From Amycolatopsis sp. CA-128772 (lineage in GTDB: Bacteria; Actinomycetota; Actinomycetes; Mycobacteriales; Pseudonocardiaceae): a stretch of 64,000 bases of DNA. Below the pieces are notes generated by a model. The model was not told the origin of the DNA, searched no databases, and was given only the letters and a program-made list of their open reading frames with translations. How positions within the stretch are numbered: position 1 is the stretch's first letter; every line of letters starts with the position of its first letter. Position numbers and translations under genes: made by a program. The stretch covers positions 94,078 to 158,077 of the forward strand of contig NZ_PPHG01000005.1 of the NCBI RefSeq assembly GCF_002904295.1, given 5' to 3'. This document shows positions 1 to 9,036 of this stretch, piece after piece.

Positions 1-968
1 GCGCCCGCTCCTGGGACGCCACCACGTTCGGGCACTGGCTCGACGCGAACGCGATGACCGCCGAGGCCAAGGAGATGTTCACTGTCGGCTTCTCGGTGAC
101 CAACGCCGAGGACCCGCACGCCACGTCGCTGCTGGTGCAGCTGGCGCGGATCCGGGGCGCCGGCGGGATCGGCCACACCCTCAACATCACCGGCGGGGCG
201 CAGGAATCGCGGGTGGCCGGCGGCACGGTCCGGATCGCGCAGCGCCTGGCCGGGGAACTGGGAGACGCCGTGGTGCTCGACTCGCCCGTCGTCGAGATCG
301 CGCACGACGCCGACGGGGTGTCGGTCCGGTCGGCCCGGGTCGACGTCCGCGCGGACCGGGTGATCGTCGCGATGTCGCCCGCCGACGCCGCCCGGATCCG
401 CGTCACGCCCGGCCTGCCCACCCGCCGCACGATGTTGCAGCGTCGCTGGAGCGTCGGCGCGGAGAGCAAGCTCTTCGCCGTCTACGACCGCCCGTTCTGG
501 CGGGAGCAGGGCTTGAACGGCCAGGCGGTCACAGACCTGCCGGTGGCTCAGTACGTCGTCGACAACTCCCCGCCCGACGGCAGCGTCGGGATCCTGCTGA
601 CCTTCCTCGGCACCGCCGGGCAGCGGCCCGACGCGATCCTCGACGACCCCGCCGCGCGGCGCTCCGCCGTCCTCGACGATCTGGCCGTGCTGTTCGGGCC
701 GCGAGCGGCGAACCCGACCGAGTACCTCGAGAAGGACTGGACGCACGAGCCGTGGATCAGCGGCTGCGTCGGCTCCCGCGCCCCGGGCTCGCTGACCCAG
801 TACACCGATGCCGACCGTTGCCCGGTCGGACGGATCCACTGGGCCGGCACGGAAACCGCGACGGTCAACCAGGGCTATTTCGACGGCGCGGTCCGTGCGG
901 CGGAGCGCGCCGTCCGAGAGGTGCTGGACTCGGGTCTGCTCAAGGTGGCGAGCCGGCCTGCGGGATGA
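1..968 (+). CDS. Flavin monoamine oxidase family protein, 3' part
   Basis: The frame is open from the left edge (codons in phase with position 3), so the N-terminal FAD-binding Rossmann half lies outside the window. The visible ~321 residues end with the hallmark C-terminal FAD-binding segment of the flavin amine oxidase family: WAGTETATVNQGYFDGAVRA, followed by an amphipathic helix (AAERAVREVL). Such enzymes oxidise primary or polyamines to aldehydes with release of ammonia and hydrogen peroxide. The next genes, an APC-type permease and an aldehyde dehydrogenase tail, would be the logical importer and downstream aldehyde-oxidising step, and a PucR regulator follows. Substrate cannot be read from this part. 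Whether the missing 5' part is intact is unknown. Confidence 0.88.
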   Translation, partial: ARSWDATTFGHWLDANAMTAEAKEMFTVGFSVTNAEDPHATSLLVQLARIRGAGGIGHTLNITGGAQESRVAGGTVRIAQRLAGELGDAVVLDSPVVEIAHDADGVSVRSARVDVRADRVIVAMSPADAARIRVTPGLPTRRTMLQRRWSVGAESKLFAVYDRPFWREQGLNGQAVTDLPVAQYVVDNSPPDGSVGILLTFLGTAGQRPDAILDDPAARRSAVLDDLAVLFGPRAANPTEYLEKDWTHEPWISGCVGSRAPGSLTQYTDADRCPVGRIHWAGTETATVNQGYFDGAVRAAERAVREVLDSGLLKVASRPAG

Positions 969-1056
969 CCACGAAGCCGGCCGCGCGCACTGGCGCAGGG
1001 CCGATTCCGGCGAATCCGGGATATCGCGGAAAGCACCACCGAACGGAGTGGTCGTC

Positions 1057-1956
1057 ATGAGCCAGCAGCGCGAAGAACGGACACCGGAGGTCACCACCGG
1101 CCTCGGCCGGACACTGGGCGTCCCGCAGATCGTCTTCATGGTCGTGGCGATGGCCGCGCCCTGACGGTGTTCGCCGGACTCATCCCGTTGATGCTCGGTT
1201 CGGGCAACGGCATCGGAACGCCGCTCGACTTCGTGATCGTCGGAGTCGTGCTGGTGTTGTTCACCGTCGGGTACTCGGCGATGACCCCCGAGGTGCGCAA
1301 CGCGGGTGCCTTCTACTCCTACGTCCAACGGGGCCTCGGCATCGGGGCCGGGCTGGGCGCCGCAACGCTCGCCCTGGTCACGTACTCACTCCTCGTGGTC
1401 GCCGTCTCGGCTTACCTCGGGGCCGCCGCGCGCACTGTGATCGAGACCTTCTTCGGCGTCCCGGTTCCCTGGTGGTGCCTCGCGGCCGCCGGGCTCACCG
1501 CGATCGGTTACCTGGGATACCGCAACGTCGAGGTCAGCGCACGGGTGCTCGGCGCGCTGCTCATCGCGGAGGTCGGGATCGTCGTCCTCGTCGACTTCGC
1601 CGTCGTGCTGCGCGGAGGCGACCACGGTCTCTCCACGGCCCCGCTGACCTGGGACGCGTTCACCGGCGGCGGCACCGGCTCGGCATCGCGCACGCCCCCG
1701 AGCTCGCGGCGCACGACCCCGAAGCACTCGCAGCCGGGCTCGCCGACCGCTATCTGTCTCGGGCCGCCCACGACATCATGCAGGTTCTCCTCGTCACGAG
1801 CTTCTTCGCCTGCGTGCTCACCGCGCACAACGTCGTGGGCCGCTACCTGTTCGCCCTCGGCCGGAAGAGCGCGCTCCCGGTTTCGCTCGGCTCGGTCCAC
1901 CCCGCGCACCGGTCGCCGCACGTGGCGTCACTGCTGACCTCCGGGGTGATCGGCGC
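1057..1956 (+). pseudogene. APC-superfamily amine/amino-acid permease, frameshifted and 3'-truncated
   Basis: The ATG at 1057 opens a typical APC permease N-terminus (QIVFMVVAMAAP), but the frame hits TGA at 1162. Restoring one base there gives MAAPLTVFAGLIPLM and an uninterrupted membrane protein in the +3 frame to about 1680 (PEVRNAGAFYSYVQRGLG is the APC signature). A second frame change near 1680 continues as HAPELAAHDPEALAAGLADR and then VLLVTSFFACVLTAHNVVGR, a conserved late helix. Homology stops after SLLTSGVIGA, where sequence switches abruptly to an aldehyde dehydrogenase in another frame. Two frameshifts plus loss of the last helices mean no functional transporter is made. It was probably the uptake system paired with the upstream amine oxidase. 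Confidence 0.85.
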
Positions 1957-2553
1957 GAGGGGCCGGGCAAGGTCCTGGCACCGCACCGCCTGGTGCACCC
2001 CCTGCGAGAGGCCCTCGCCGAACGCATCGCGCGGCTGCGGATCGGGCACTCGCTCGACGAGGAGTCCGATCTCGGCCCCATCTCCAACGAACCGCACCAC
2101 CGGACCCTGATCCAGCGGATCGAGGACCTGCGCGGGCTCGGTGCCGAGATCGACCAGCCCGGGGAGCTGCCCGGTCTGGCGGGCTTCTTCCTGTCTCCCA
2201 CGCTCGCCATCGGGTCCGACCCGGACCGCACGACCGCCGAGCTGTTCGGGCCGGTCGTCTCCGTGCACGGCGTGGACTCGGACGAGGACGCGCTGCGCGC
2301 CGCCAACGCGCACCCGTCGGGCCTGGACGCCTATGTGTTCGGCACCGACACCGACCGCGCGATCGCGATCGGTGCCCGGGTCATGTCCGGCGAGGTGCGG
2401 GTCAACGGCGCCAAGCTCGCCGATCTCGGCGACGGCTCCGCCCAGAGCTTCTGGGGCCCGTCCGGTATCGGCGGGCACGGACCGGCGGAGTCGGTGCGGG
2501 TGTTCTGCGGAGATCGGGTCGTCGGGGTCGATTCGCCGGACCTGCCCCTGTGA
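1957..2553 (+). pseudogene. Aldehyde dehydrogenase, C-terminal fragment fused to permease remnant
   Basis: The frame reads PGKVLAPHRLVHPLREALAE, matching the ALDH segment just after the catalytic cysteine motif. It continues with IGHSLDEESDLGPISN, then TTAELFGPVVSVHGVDSDED (the conserved E-x-FGPV element) and MSGEVRVNGAKLADLG. The NAD-binding domain and the catalytic Cys/Glu region are missing. The junction with the permease lies at about 1950-1960, so one deletion removed the permease 3' end and the ALDH 5' two-thirds. The remaining frame is open to the TGA at 2551 and has no convincing start codon. The family oxidises aldehydes to acids with NAD(P), the expected step after amine oxidase. 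Confidence 0.85.
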
Positions 2554-2605
2554 TCGGCCCGGGAGGAGACCAGGCCCACAGCGAGCGCCGCGGAGGTGAT
2601 CGGTT

Positions 2606-3847
2606 TCAGTCCCGCAACTGCACGAGCATGAGTGCTGCGACCACGCTCGCGGCGTTGTCGGCGAGCGGCACCGGCAGCAGCTGGTCGGCGCGGGCCAGCC
2701 GTCGCTCGATGGTGTTGCGGTGCGTGAACATCCGCTCCGCCGCGGCGGAGCCGTTGAACCGTTCCCGAACATAGGTCAGCACCGTTTGCCGCAGCACCGG
2801 GTCGGCAGTCGCGAAGTCGCCCAGAGTGTCGGTCACGAACTGGTCGGCCTGCGCCATGTCGGCCGTGAGCACCGACACCAACGCGACGTCCTCGTACCGG
2901 ACGACAGGACGCGCCGAGCCCATCCGCGCCAGCAACCGCTGCGCGGCGGCCGCGTCCAGGTGGCTACGGCGAAAACCGTCGAGATCCCGCCCGCAACGTC
3001 CGAACGCGACACGGATTCCCGGGTGGCCGTCCAGACCGGCCTCCGCCGCCTCGGCCGACGGGACCGTGTCCGCCGGGACCCACACCCACAGCACGGTGGC
3101 GCTCGCGTTCAAGGTGAATCGGCGCGAGGCTCCGCATATCTTCATCACCGTCTCGGCGGCCGCGTCGAGACCGGCGGCCTCGTCGGCGGAGTCGCTCCAG
3201 ATGATCGCGGCGACGTGACTGCCCGCCAGCGCGTACCCGAGCCGCGATTCGGCCGGCGCTCGGCCGATCGGCGCTCCTTCGAGCAAGAGCTGGACGGTGG
3301 CGTGCCGCTCAGCGCTGGCGCCCCGCGCGAGGTCCGCCCGTTCCTGTTCGACGTACTCGTCGAGCGCCGCGATCGAATCGTCGATGAAGGTCGTCATCGA
3401 CCGCTCGGACACCTTCATCAAGTCGCGGAGCTCGCCGACGACGGCAGTCGTCGCGAAGCAGGCGTCGACCCACAGCTCCCACGCCCCGTGCTGGGCACCC
3501 CGCCACGAACCGAGGTCGTGCATGTCCAGGCCGCGCCGCACCAGGTCGCGTGCGAACTGCAGGACTTCCGGGTCGACGCACGGCCCGACTCGCGCCCCGG
3601 GGTCCTGGAGCGTGGCCGACAACCAGTGCCTGAAGTAAGCCTTGCTCATGTGCCGGTCGGCCGCCGCGAGCTGCGGGTCCTCCAGCAGTGCGCGGTACTC
3701 GGCCTCCCGGTGGGCGGCGGCCACCACCTCGTCGACCGCTACGCTCGTCGAAGCCAGAAGGCACTCGGCGACGTCCCGCATCAGCTCGGCGGTGCGTCGG
3801 CTCGGTCGCGGCCATTCTGCGTCCACTGTGGCACTGTAACGCCACAC
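2606..3847 (-). CDS. PucR-family transcriptional regulator
   Basis: The C-terminus carries the PucR helix-turn-helix: VRERFNGSAAAERMFTHRNT followed by IERRLARADQLL. The middle (about residues 150-300) resembles the GGDEF-like/CdaR domain of the family, and the N-terminal part is an all-helical sensor region. The open frame extends to 4057, but the residues upstream of about 3850 look non-coding (Thr/Arg/Pro-rich). I favour GTG at 3847, preceded by GAGGAAG, giving about 413 residues; an ATG near 3785 is an alternative. PucR proteins usually activate neighbouring purine, proline or amine catabolic genes in response to the substrate. Its likely targets are the amine oxidase/permease/ALDH genes on its left, now largely decayed. 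Confidence 0.8.
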   Translation of the reverse strand: MWRYSATVDAEWPRPSRRTAELMRDVAECLLASTSVAVDEVVAAAHREAEYRALLEDPQLAAADRHMSKAYFRHWLSATLQDPGARVGPCVDPEVLQFARDLVRRGLDMHDLGSWRGAQHGAWELWVDACFATTAVVGELRDLMKVSERSMTTFIDDSIAALDEYVEQERADLARGASAERHATVQLLLEGAPIGRAPAESRLGYALAGSHVAAIIWSDSADEAAGLDAAAETVMKICGASRRFTLNASATVLWVWVPADTVPSAEAAEAGLDGHPGIRVAFGRCGRDLDGFRRSHLDAAAAQRLLARMGSARPVVRYEDVALVSVLTADMAQADQFVTDTLGDFATADPVLRQTVLTYVRERFNGSAAAERMFTHRNTIERRLARADQLLPVPLADNAASVVAALMLVQLRD

Positions 3848-4139
3848 GTCGCCGGCTGGGTCTTCCTCGGCGAGGGCCTGACCGACCTGGTCGACGTGGT
3901 GCTGGGTGTGCGGGGACCGGCCCAGCGTGGAGCGGCATGAGAGTGCGCGCAGGCCTGTCGTCGTGGTTCGTGCATCTGGATGCCGGCCGGCGCCCGCAGC
4001 GTCGTTGAGGGCGGACGCTGGGGATGTCTGTGCCGGGGAACTCCACGGTTGGGCCAACGCTGGGTTGTCTCAGCCGGGTGTGGAGGTCGTTGTGGCGTGG
4101 GTGGAGCAGTGTGGCAGCCGTGAGGTTTCGGCGGCAAGG

Positions 4140-4612
4140 TTTCGGCGTTCGTTCGGTGTCGGGGGTTTGGCTCGTGGCGTGATGCTGTGGCCTATGCCGC
4201 CGGGTTGGAGGTGGATCGGCATCGGCGGGTGTAAATGGATCCGGCCGACAGCGCGGTTACGGTGGCCGAGTGGGCAGGGCGGTGGTTTCGGTGGCTGGAT
4301 CTGGATCTGCGGAAGATCGAGAGCTGTCGGAGCACATTCTGCCGAAGTTCGGGGGTGTGCCGTTGGGTGCGATCACGGCGTTGGGTGTGGCCGAGTGAGC
4401 TCGGGAGCTGGAGCGGGCTGGGTTCGCCTCGTCGACGGAGCCACAAGACCTGGCTGATCGCCGGCGGCGCGCCGGAGATCGCGCAGGCCCGTCGGCTCGG
4501 GCATCACCTGGACAACCCGGGTCATCGAGACCTACTCCCACGTCGCGCCGGAGGTCGAGCGGCGGCTGCTCGACGATCTCGAGCGGCGCTGGCACACCGC
4601 GGCCCCGCCACC
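4140..4612 (+). pseudogene. Tyrosine recombinase (integrase) relic
   Basis: Pieces of one phage/ICE integrase are scattered over frames. AGLEVDRHRRV-stop-MDPADSAVTVAEWAGRW spans 4185-4290. HILPKFGGVPLGAITALGVAE ends at a TGA near 4397, followed by ARELERAGFASST; together these form the N-terminal core-binding domain. Directly after, GAPEIAQARRLGHHLDN and, one frame away, RVIETYSHVAPEVERRLLDD give the C-terminal LGH box and catalytic tyrosine. The whole central catalytic part with the first Arg is deleted, and stops and frameshifts break the rest. The relic points toward the 3' end of tRNA-Ala about 270 bp away, the usual position of an integrase beside its attachment site. From 3848 to 4140 and from 4612 to 4827 I see no gene. 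Confidence 0.75.
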
Positions 4613-4827
4613 ACCAACGCCGTCACCCAGCGTGGCCGACAGGGGGCGGGTGGCGCCGGTTGTTCCCCTCATCGCCACGGTGGGGGTCACCCGCCGGACG
4701 GGCCCAGGAGCAGCCCGAATAGCGCGCCGACGACCGGCTGAGGGTGGGGCAGTGCTCCAGTTTGCCCCACCAGGAGCACAACATCACGCCGTAAGCCGAT
4801 CACCGAAGATCGAACCGGGAATGCAGA

Positions 4828-4867
4828 AAACCCCTCCGACCAGCCACAGCGGCTGAAACGAAGGGGT
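4828..4867 (-). terminator. Rho-independent terminator of tRNA-Ala
   Basis: On the minus strand, immediately 3' of the tRNA, AACCCCTTCG pairs with CGGAGGGGTT, with an internal CAGCC/GGCTG stem nested inside, and the right arm runs into TTTT. This is a strong intrinsic terminator 12 bases after the mature tRNA end. Confidence 0.8.
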
Positions 4868-4878
4868 TCCTTACGATG

Positions 4879-4951
4879 TGGAGCTAAGGGGACTCGAACC
4901 CCTGACCCCCTCACTGCCAGTGAGGTGCGCTACCAGCTGCGCCATAGCCCC
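4879..4951 (-). tRNA. tRNA-Ala (anticodon GGC)
   Basis: The minus strand folds into a canonical 73-nt cloverleaf. The acceptor stem GGGGCTA/TAGCTCC contains the G3:U70 wobble that identifies alanine tRNAs. The D-arm is GCGCAGCTGGTAGCGC, the anticodon stem CCTCA/TGAGG encloses CTGGCAG with anticodon GGC, and the T-arm is GGGGTTCGAGTCCCC. The discriminator is A and CCA is not encoded. An integrase relic lies downstream of its 3' end, suggesting it once served as an attachment site, although I see no duplicated 3' tRNA end in the window. Confidence 0.97.
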
Positions 4952-5221
4952 GAGGCGAAGGTGAACTCCGCATCTCGTATGCCCATACAGTACACCCCGC
5001 CCAAGACCCCTTCACGCGGGGGTCCCCGCATCCCCCTCTACCCCCTCGCAATCCGCTGACCTGCACATTCACACCTTATTTTTAGTCCTGTATTGACTCC
5101 TCGCCGTGACCGCCGTTACATTTTGCGCGGTTGTGACGCCGAGGTCCCCGCCCGTTACGCCGCGTCTCCAACTCCGGGCACACCTCTCGATGACGCCGCG
5201 AATGCGGCAGAGGAGGCTTCG

Positions 5222-7396
5222 ATGACGAGACGGCGGTTGCTGACGCTCCTTGCGGCAGCATCAGTCCTGGCCGGGGGCACCACGGCCGTCGCGCACGCCG
5301 CGGTCACCCCTGATGGGTGGTACACCGTGGCCGGCGCCAACAGCGGGAAGTGCGTTGATGCCCGGGGGGCCGGCGGTGCCGATGGGACCGTTGTGCAGCA
5401 GTACTCCTGCAACCAGACCAGCTCGCAGCAATGGCAGTTCCAGGCCACCGGGGACGGCTACTTCCGGGTGAACGCGCGCACCAACCCGGCCGCCGCGTGG
5501 GATGTCACCGATGTCTCGACCGCCGATGGTGGGCTCGTGCAGCTCTGGACCTACTCGAGCGGGGCCAACCAGCAGTGGCAGGCCGTCGACGAGGGCGGGG
5601 GCCGGTACCACTTCGTCAGCCGCCACAGCGGGAAGTGCCTCGACGTTCCCGGCGCTTCCGGCAACGATGTCCAGCTCCAGCAGTACGCCTGCAACGGCAC
5701 CGCCGCCCAGTCCTTCATGCTGACCCCCGTGAACACGAGCCAGCCCGGACAGCCCGACTTCGGCCCGAACGTCGTCGTCTTCGACCCGTCCATGCCGAGC
5801 TCGACCATCCAGAGCCGGCTGAACAGCATCTTCTCCCAGCAGGAACGCAACCAGTTCGGCAGCCAGCGCTACGCCGTCATGTTCAAGCCGGGCACCTACG
5901 CCAACGACGTCAACGTCGGCTTCTACACCCAGGTCCTCGGCCTCGGCCTGAGCCCCGACGCCGTCAACATCAACGGCGCCGTGCACGTCGAGGCCGACTG
6001 GTTCCCGCCGCAGAACGCCACCCAGAACTTCTGGCGGGGCGCCGAGAACCTGTCCGTGACCCCGAACGGGGGCGCCGACCGGTGGGCCGTCAGCCAGGCC
6101 GCGCCCTACCGGCGCATGCACGTCCGCGGTGACCTGCAGCTCGACGACGGCGGCTGGGCCAGCGGCGGCTGGATCTCCGACACGAAGATCGACGGCCAGG
6201 TGCGGTCCGGCTCGCAGCAGCAGTGGATCTCCCGGAACTCGCAGTTCGGCAGCTGGAACGGCTCGAACTGGAACATGGTCTTCGCCGGCGTCCAGGGCGC
6301 GCCCGCCAACACCTTCCCGGCTCCGCCCTACACCACGGTCGCGCAGACGCCGGTCGTGCGCGAGAAGCCGTTCCTCTACATCGACGGCGCCGGCAAGTAC
6401 CAGGTGTTCGTCCCCGGCGTGAAGGCCAACGCGGCCGGCACGAGCTGGGCGAACGGCGCCGCACCGGGCACATCGCTGTCGATCGACCAGTTCTACATCG
6501 CCAAGCCCGGCGCCACCGCCGCGGACCTGAACGCCGCGCTCGCCGTCGGCAAAAACCTGCTGGTCACGCCCGGTGTCTACCACCTGAACCAGACGCTGCG
6601 CGTCACCCGGCCGGACACCGTCGTGCTCGGCCTCGGCATCGCCACGCTCGTCCCGGACAACGGCATCACCGCGATGACCGTCGACGACATCGACGGCGTC
6701 AAGCTCGCCGGCCTGCTGATCGACGCCGGCACGACCAGCTCGGCCACGCTCATGCAGGTCGGCCCGGCCGGCTCGACCGTGAACCACGCCGCGAACCCGA
6801 CGTCGCTGCACGACGTCTTCTTCCGGATCGGCGGCGCCGCCGTCGGGAAGGCGACGACCAGCCTGGTCGTCAACAGCAGCAACGTGATCGGCGACCACAT
6901 GTGGATCTGGCGCGCCGACCACGCCGAGCGCAACGAGTACGTCGGCTGGACCACCAACACCGCCGACACCGGGCTGGTCGTCAACGGCAACGACGTCACC
7001 ATGTACGGCCTCTTCGTCGAGCACTACCAGAAGACGCAGGTCGTCTGGAACGGCAACGGCGGCCGTACCTACTTCTTCCAGAACGAGATGCCCTACGACG
7101 TGCCGAACCAGGCCAGCTGGATGAACGGCTCGACGCCGGGCTTCTCCGCCTACAAGGTGAGCCCGAACGTCACCAGTCACGAAGCGTGGGGGCTGGGCAG
7201 CTACTGCTACTTCAGCACCAACCCGTCCGTGGCAAGCGCCCACGCGTACGAGGCGCCGAACACGCCGGGTGTCCGGTTCCACGACATGGTGACCGTGTCG
7301 CTCAACTACCAGGGCACGATCACGCACGTGATCAACAGCACCGGCCCGGCCACGCCGTCCGGGACCAAGGCCGTCAACCTGGTGAGTTACCCCTGA
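5222..7396 (+). CDS. Secreted ricin-B-lectin / right-handed beta-helix protein
   Basis: The start ATG at 5222 follows GAGGAGGC and begins a Sec signal peptide (MTRRRLLTLLAAASVLAGG, cleavage near AHA-AV); the longer upstream open frame is not needed. Residues ~30-170 form a ricin B-type trefoil with repeated NSGKCVD/HSGKCLD and QQW motifs, a carbohydrate-binding module (CBM13-like). After a short linker, residues ~185-724 begin VFDPSMPSSTIQSRLNSIFS and FGSQRYAVMFKPGTY, then a long beta-helix region. This second part matches a family of secreted actinomycete proteins commonly labelled adenylyl cyclase or coagulation-factor-like, distantly resembling GH55-type double beta-helix glucanases. A role in extracellular polysaccharide binding or degradation is likely; the reaction is unproven. 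Confidence 0.8.
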   Translation: MTRRRLLTLLAAASVLAGGTTAVAHAAVTPDGWYTVAGANSGKCVDARGAGGADGTVVQQYSCNQTSSQQWQFQATGDGYFRVNARTNPAAAWDVTDVSTADGGLVQLWTYSSGANQQWQAVDEGGGRYHFVSRHSGKCLDVPGASGNDVQLQQYACNGTAAQSFMLTPVNTSQPGQPDFGPNVVVFDPSMPSSTIQSRLNSIFSQQERNQFGSQRYAVMFKPGTYANDVNVGFYTQVLGLGLSPDAVNINGAVHVEADWFPPQNATQNFWRGAENLSVTPNGGADRWAVSQAAPYRRMHVRGDLQLDDGGWASGGWISDTKIDGQVRSGSQQQWISRNSQFGSWNGSNWNMVFAGVQGAPANTFPAPPYTTVAQTPVVREKPFLYIDGAGKYQVFVPGVKANAAGTSWANGAAPGTSLSIDQFYIAKPGATAADLNAALAVGKNLLVTPGVYHLNQTLRVTRPDTVVLGLGIATLVPDNGITAMTVDDIDGVKLAGLLIDAGTTSSATLMQVGPAGSTVNHAANPTSLHDVFFRIGGAAVGKATTSLVVNSSNVIGDHMWIWRADHAERNEYVGWTTNTADTGLVVNGNDVTMYGLFVEHYQKTQVVWNGNGGRTYFFQNEMPYDVPNQASWMNGSTPGFSAYKVSPNVTSHEAWGLGSYCYFSTNPSVASAHAYEAPNTPGVRFHDMVTVSLNYQGTITHVINSTGPATPSGTKAVNLVSYP

Positions 7397-7399
7397 ATC

Positions 7400-7439
7400 A
7401 CCGGCGTGCGCCGTGGTGGCGGCCGCGGCGCACGCCGGT
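7400..7439 (+). terminator. Hairpin terminator after the beta-helix gene
   Basis: A perfect 14-bp inverted repeat, ACCGGCGTGCGCCG against CGGCGCACGCCGGT, starts 4 bases after the stop codon and is followed by CCTTTG. It fits a strong transcription terminator. Confidence 0.75.
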
Positions 7440-7531
7440 CCTTTGTGGATACCCCCGAACGGGGTGTTCGAGGAGCCGGACAGGGGTAATCGTCGCGATA
7501 CTGAGGTCCCCAATCGATCCGGGAGCGGCAG

Positions 7532-8086
7532 ATGACCTCTTTCGCAGCGTTCACCGTCGTCGAACCCCGCAAAGCCTGGCCGATCGCCGCCGTCCGCGGC
7601 GTGCTCGCCGTGCTCTTCGGGCTTTTCGCGCTGATCTGGCCCGGCGCTACCGTGCTCGTCCTGGCGATCCTGTACGGCGTGTACGCGATCGTCGACGGCA
7701 TCGGCGGCCTGATGCAGGCGTTCCGCCCGGGTGACACCGGGCACCGGGTGGCCTACGGCATCCTCGGCGCGCTCGGCATCATCGCCGGGATCCTCGTCCT
7801 GGTCTGGCCCGGCATCACCGTCCTGCTGCTGGCCCTGCTGGTCGGCTTCTGGGCGATCATCACCGGCATCGCCGAAATCGCCGCGGCGGTCCGGCTGCGC
7901 AAGCAGATCCGCGGCGAGGCGTTCCTCATCGCGGCCGGCGCGATCTCCGTGCTCGCCGGCATCCTCATCGTGATCAACCCGATCGCCGGCGCGTACGGCA
8001 TCGCCCTGCTCGTCGGCATCTACGCGCTGCTCTACGGGATCATGCTGCTGGTGCTGGCCTTCCGCCTCCGGAAACTCGCCGGCTGA
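7532..8086 (+). CDS. HdeD/DUF308 family integral membrane protein
   Basis: 184 residues with six hydrophobic segments in three helical pairs, for example [22 protein letters not shown] and the parallel [19 protein letters not shown], which shows the internal duplication typical of HdeD/DUF308 proteins. The recurrent FALIWPG/LVLVWPG motif is characteristic. In enterobacteria HdeD is linked to acid stress, while in actinomycetes the function is largely unknown. The start ATG at 7532 is preceded by GGGAGCGGC. It ends 13 bases before the RNase Z start, so the two may be co-transcribed. Confidence 0.82.
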   Translation: MTSFAAFTVVEPRKAWPIAAVRGVLAVLFGLFALIWPGATVLVLAILYGVYAIVDGIGGLMQAFRPGDTGHRVAYGILGALGIIAGILVLVWPGITVLLLALLVGFWAIITGIAEIAAAVRLRKQIRGEAFLIAAGAISVLAGILIVINPIAGAYGIALLVGIYALLYGIMLLVLAFRLRKLAG

Positions 8087-8099
8087 GTACCGTGCGGGG

Positions 8100-9026
8100 G
8101 TGTCGACCCGCGAACTGGTGGTGCTGGGCACCGCGTCCCAGGTGCCCACGCGCCACCGCAACCAGAACGGCTACCTCCTCCGCTGGGACGGCGAGGGCCT
8201 CCTCTTCGACCCCGGCGAAGGCACCCAGCGCCAGATGCTGCGGGCCGGCGTCGCCGCCACGGACATCACGCGGATCTGCATCACGCACTTCCACGGCGAC
8301 CACAGCCTCGGCCTGCCCGGCGTGATCCAGCGGCTTTCGCTGGACAAGGTCAGCCACCCGGTGCACGCCTGCTTCCCGGCGTCCGGCGCGCACTACTTCG
8401 AGCGGATGCGGCACGCGACGGCGTTCTACGAGCAGGCCGACCTGCGGGAACAACCGATCGCCGGGGACGGCCCGGTCGCCACCGGGAAGTTCACCCTCGA
8501 GGCGCGGCGCCTGAGCCACCCCGTCGAGGCGTTCGGCTACCGGCTGACCGAGCCCGACGGCCGCACGATGCTCCCGGGGAAACTGCAGGAACGCGGCATC
8601 GCGGGCCCGGACGTCGGCCGGCTCCAGCGGGAGGGGCGCCTGGGCACCACGAGACTCGAAGACGTCAGCACGCCGCGGCCCGGCCAGCGGTTCGCGTTCG
8701 TGATGGACACCCGCCTCTGCGACGCGGTGTACGCCCTCAGCGAAAACGCCGACATGCTCGTGATCGAGGCAACGTTCCTGGCCGAGGACACCTCGCTGGC
8801 GAAGGACTTCGGCCACCTGACCGCGCGGCAGGCCGCGCGCGTCGCCGCCGAGTCCGGCGTCCGGCAGCTCGTGCTGACCCACTTTTCCCAGCGCTACCCC
8901 GATCCGAACCGCTTCGAGGAGGAGGCGCGGGCCGAATTCGGCGGCGAGATCGTGGTGGCCGAGGACCTGGAGCGGGTCCAGGTGCCGAAACGGCGCTCCT
9001 CCCCAACGGAGCAGGAAGCGCCGTAG
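8100..9026 (+). CDS. rnz: Ribonuclease Z (tRNA 3' endonuclease)
   Basis: 308 residues of a metallo-beta-lactamase-fold RNase Z. The N-terminus [20 protein letters not shown] and the zinc motif HFHGDH (about residues 63-68) are diagnostic, followed by PGVIQRLS and the late FVMDTR and LTHFSQRY histidine/aspartate ligands. It cleaves the 3' trailer of tRNA precursors; the tRNA-Ala in this window lacks an encoded CCA and would need such processing. Start is GTG at 8100. The length matches bacterial RNase Z. Ten bases separate it from the next gene. Confidence 0.93.
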   Translation: MSTRELVVLGTASQVPTRHRNQNGYLLRWDGEGLLFDPGEGTQRQMLRAGVAATDITRICITHFHGDHSLGLPGVIQRLSLDKVSHPVHACFPASGAHYFERMRHATAFYEQADLREQPIAGDGPVATGKFTLEARRLSHPVEAFGYRLTEPDGRTMLPGKLQERGIAGPDVGRLQREGRLGTTRLEDVSTPRPGQRFAFVMDTRLCDAVYALSENADMLVIEATFLAEDTSLAKDFGHLTARQAARVAAESGVRQLVLTHFSQRYPDPNRFEEEARAEFGGEIVVAEDLERVQVPKRRSSPTEQEAP

Positions 9027-9036
9027 GCTGCATGTC

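Noticed and set aside
3848..4057. N-terminal extension of the PucR regulator
   Set aside because: The extra ~70 residues are Thr/Arg/Pro/His-rich and unlike the family; GTG at 3847 with GAGGAAG is preferred.
4879..4951. Attachment-site duplication of the tRNA-Ala 3' end inside the window
   Set aside because: I looked for a second copy of the T-arm/acceptor sequence on either side of the integrase relic and saw none.
5261..8161. 966-codon open frame on the minus strand
   Set aside because: It lies antisense to the beta-helix and HdeD-like genes, is very rich in Arg/Asp/Gly/Val/His, has no domain, and is explained by GC-biased third positions of the plus-strand genes.
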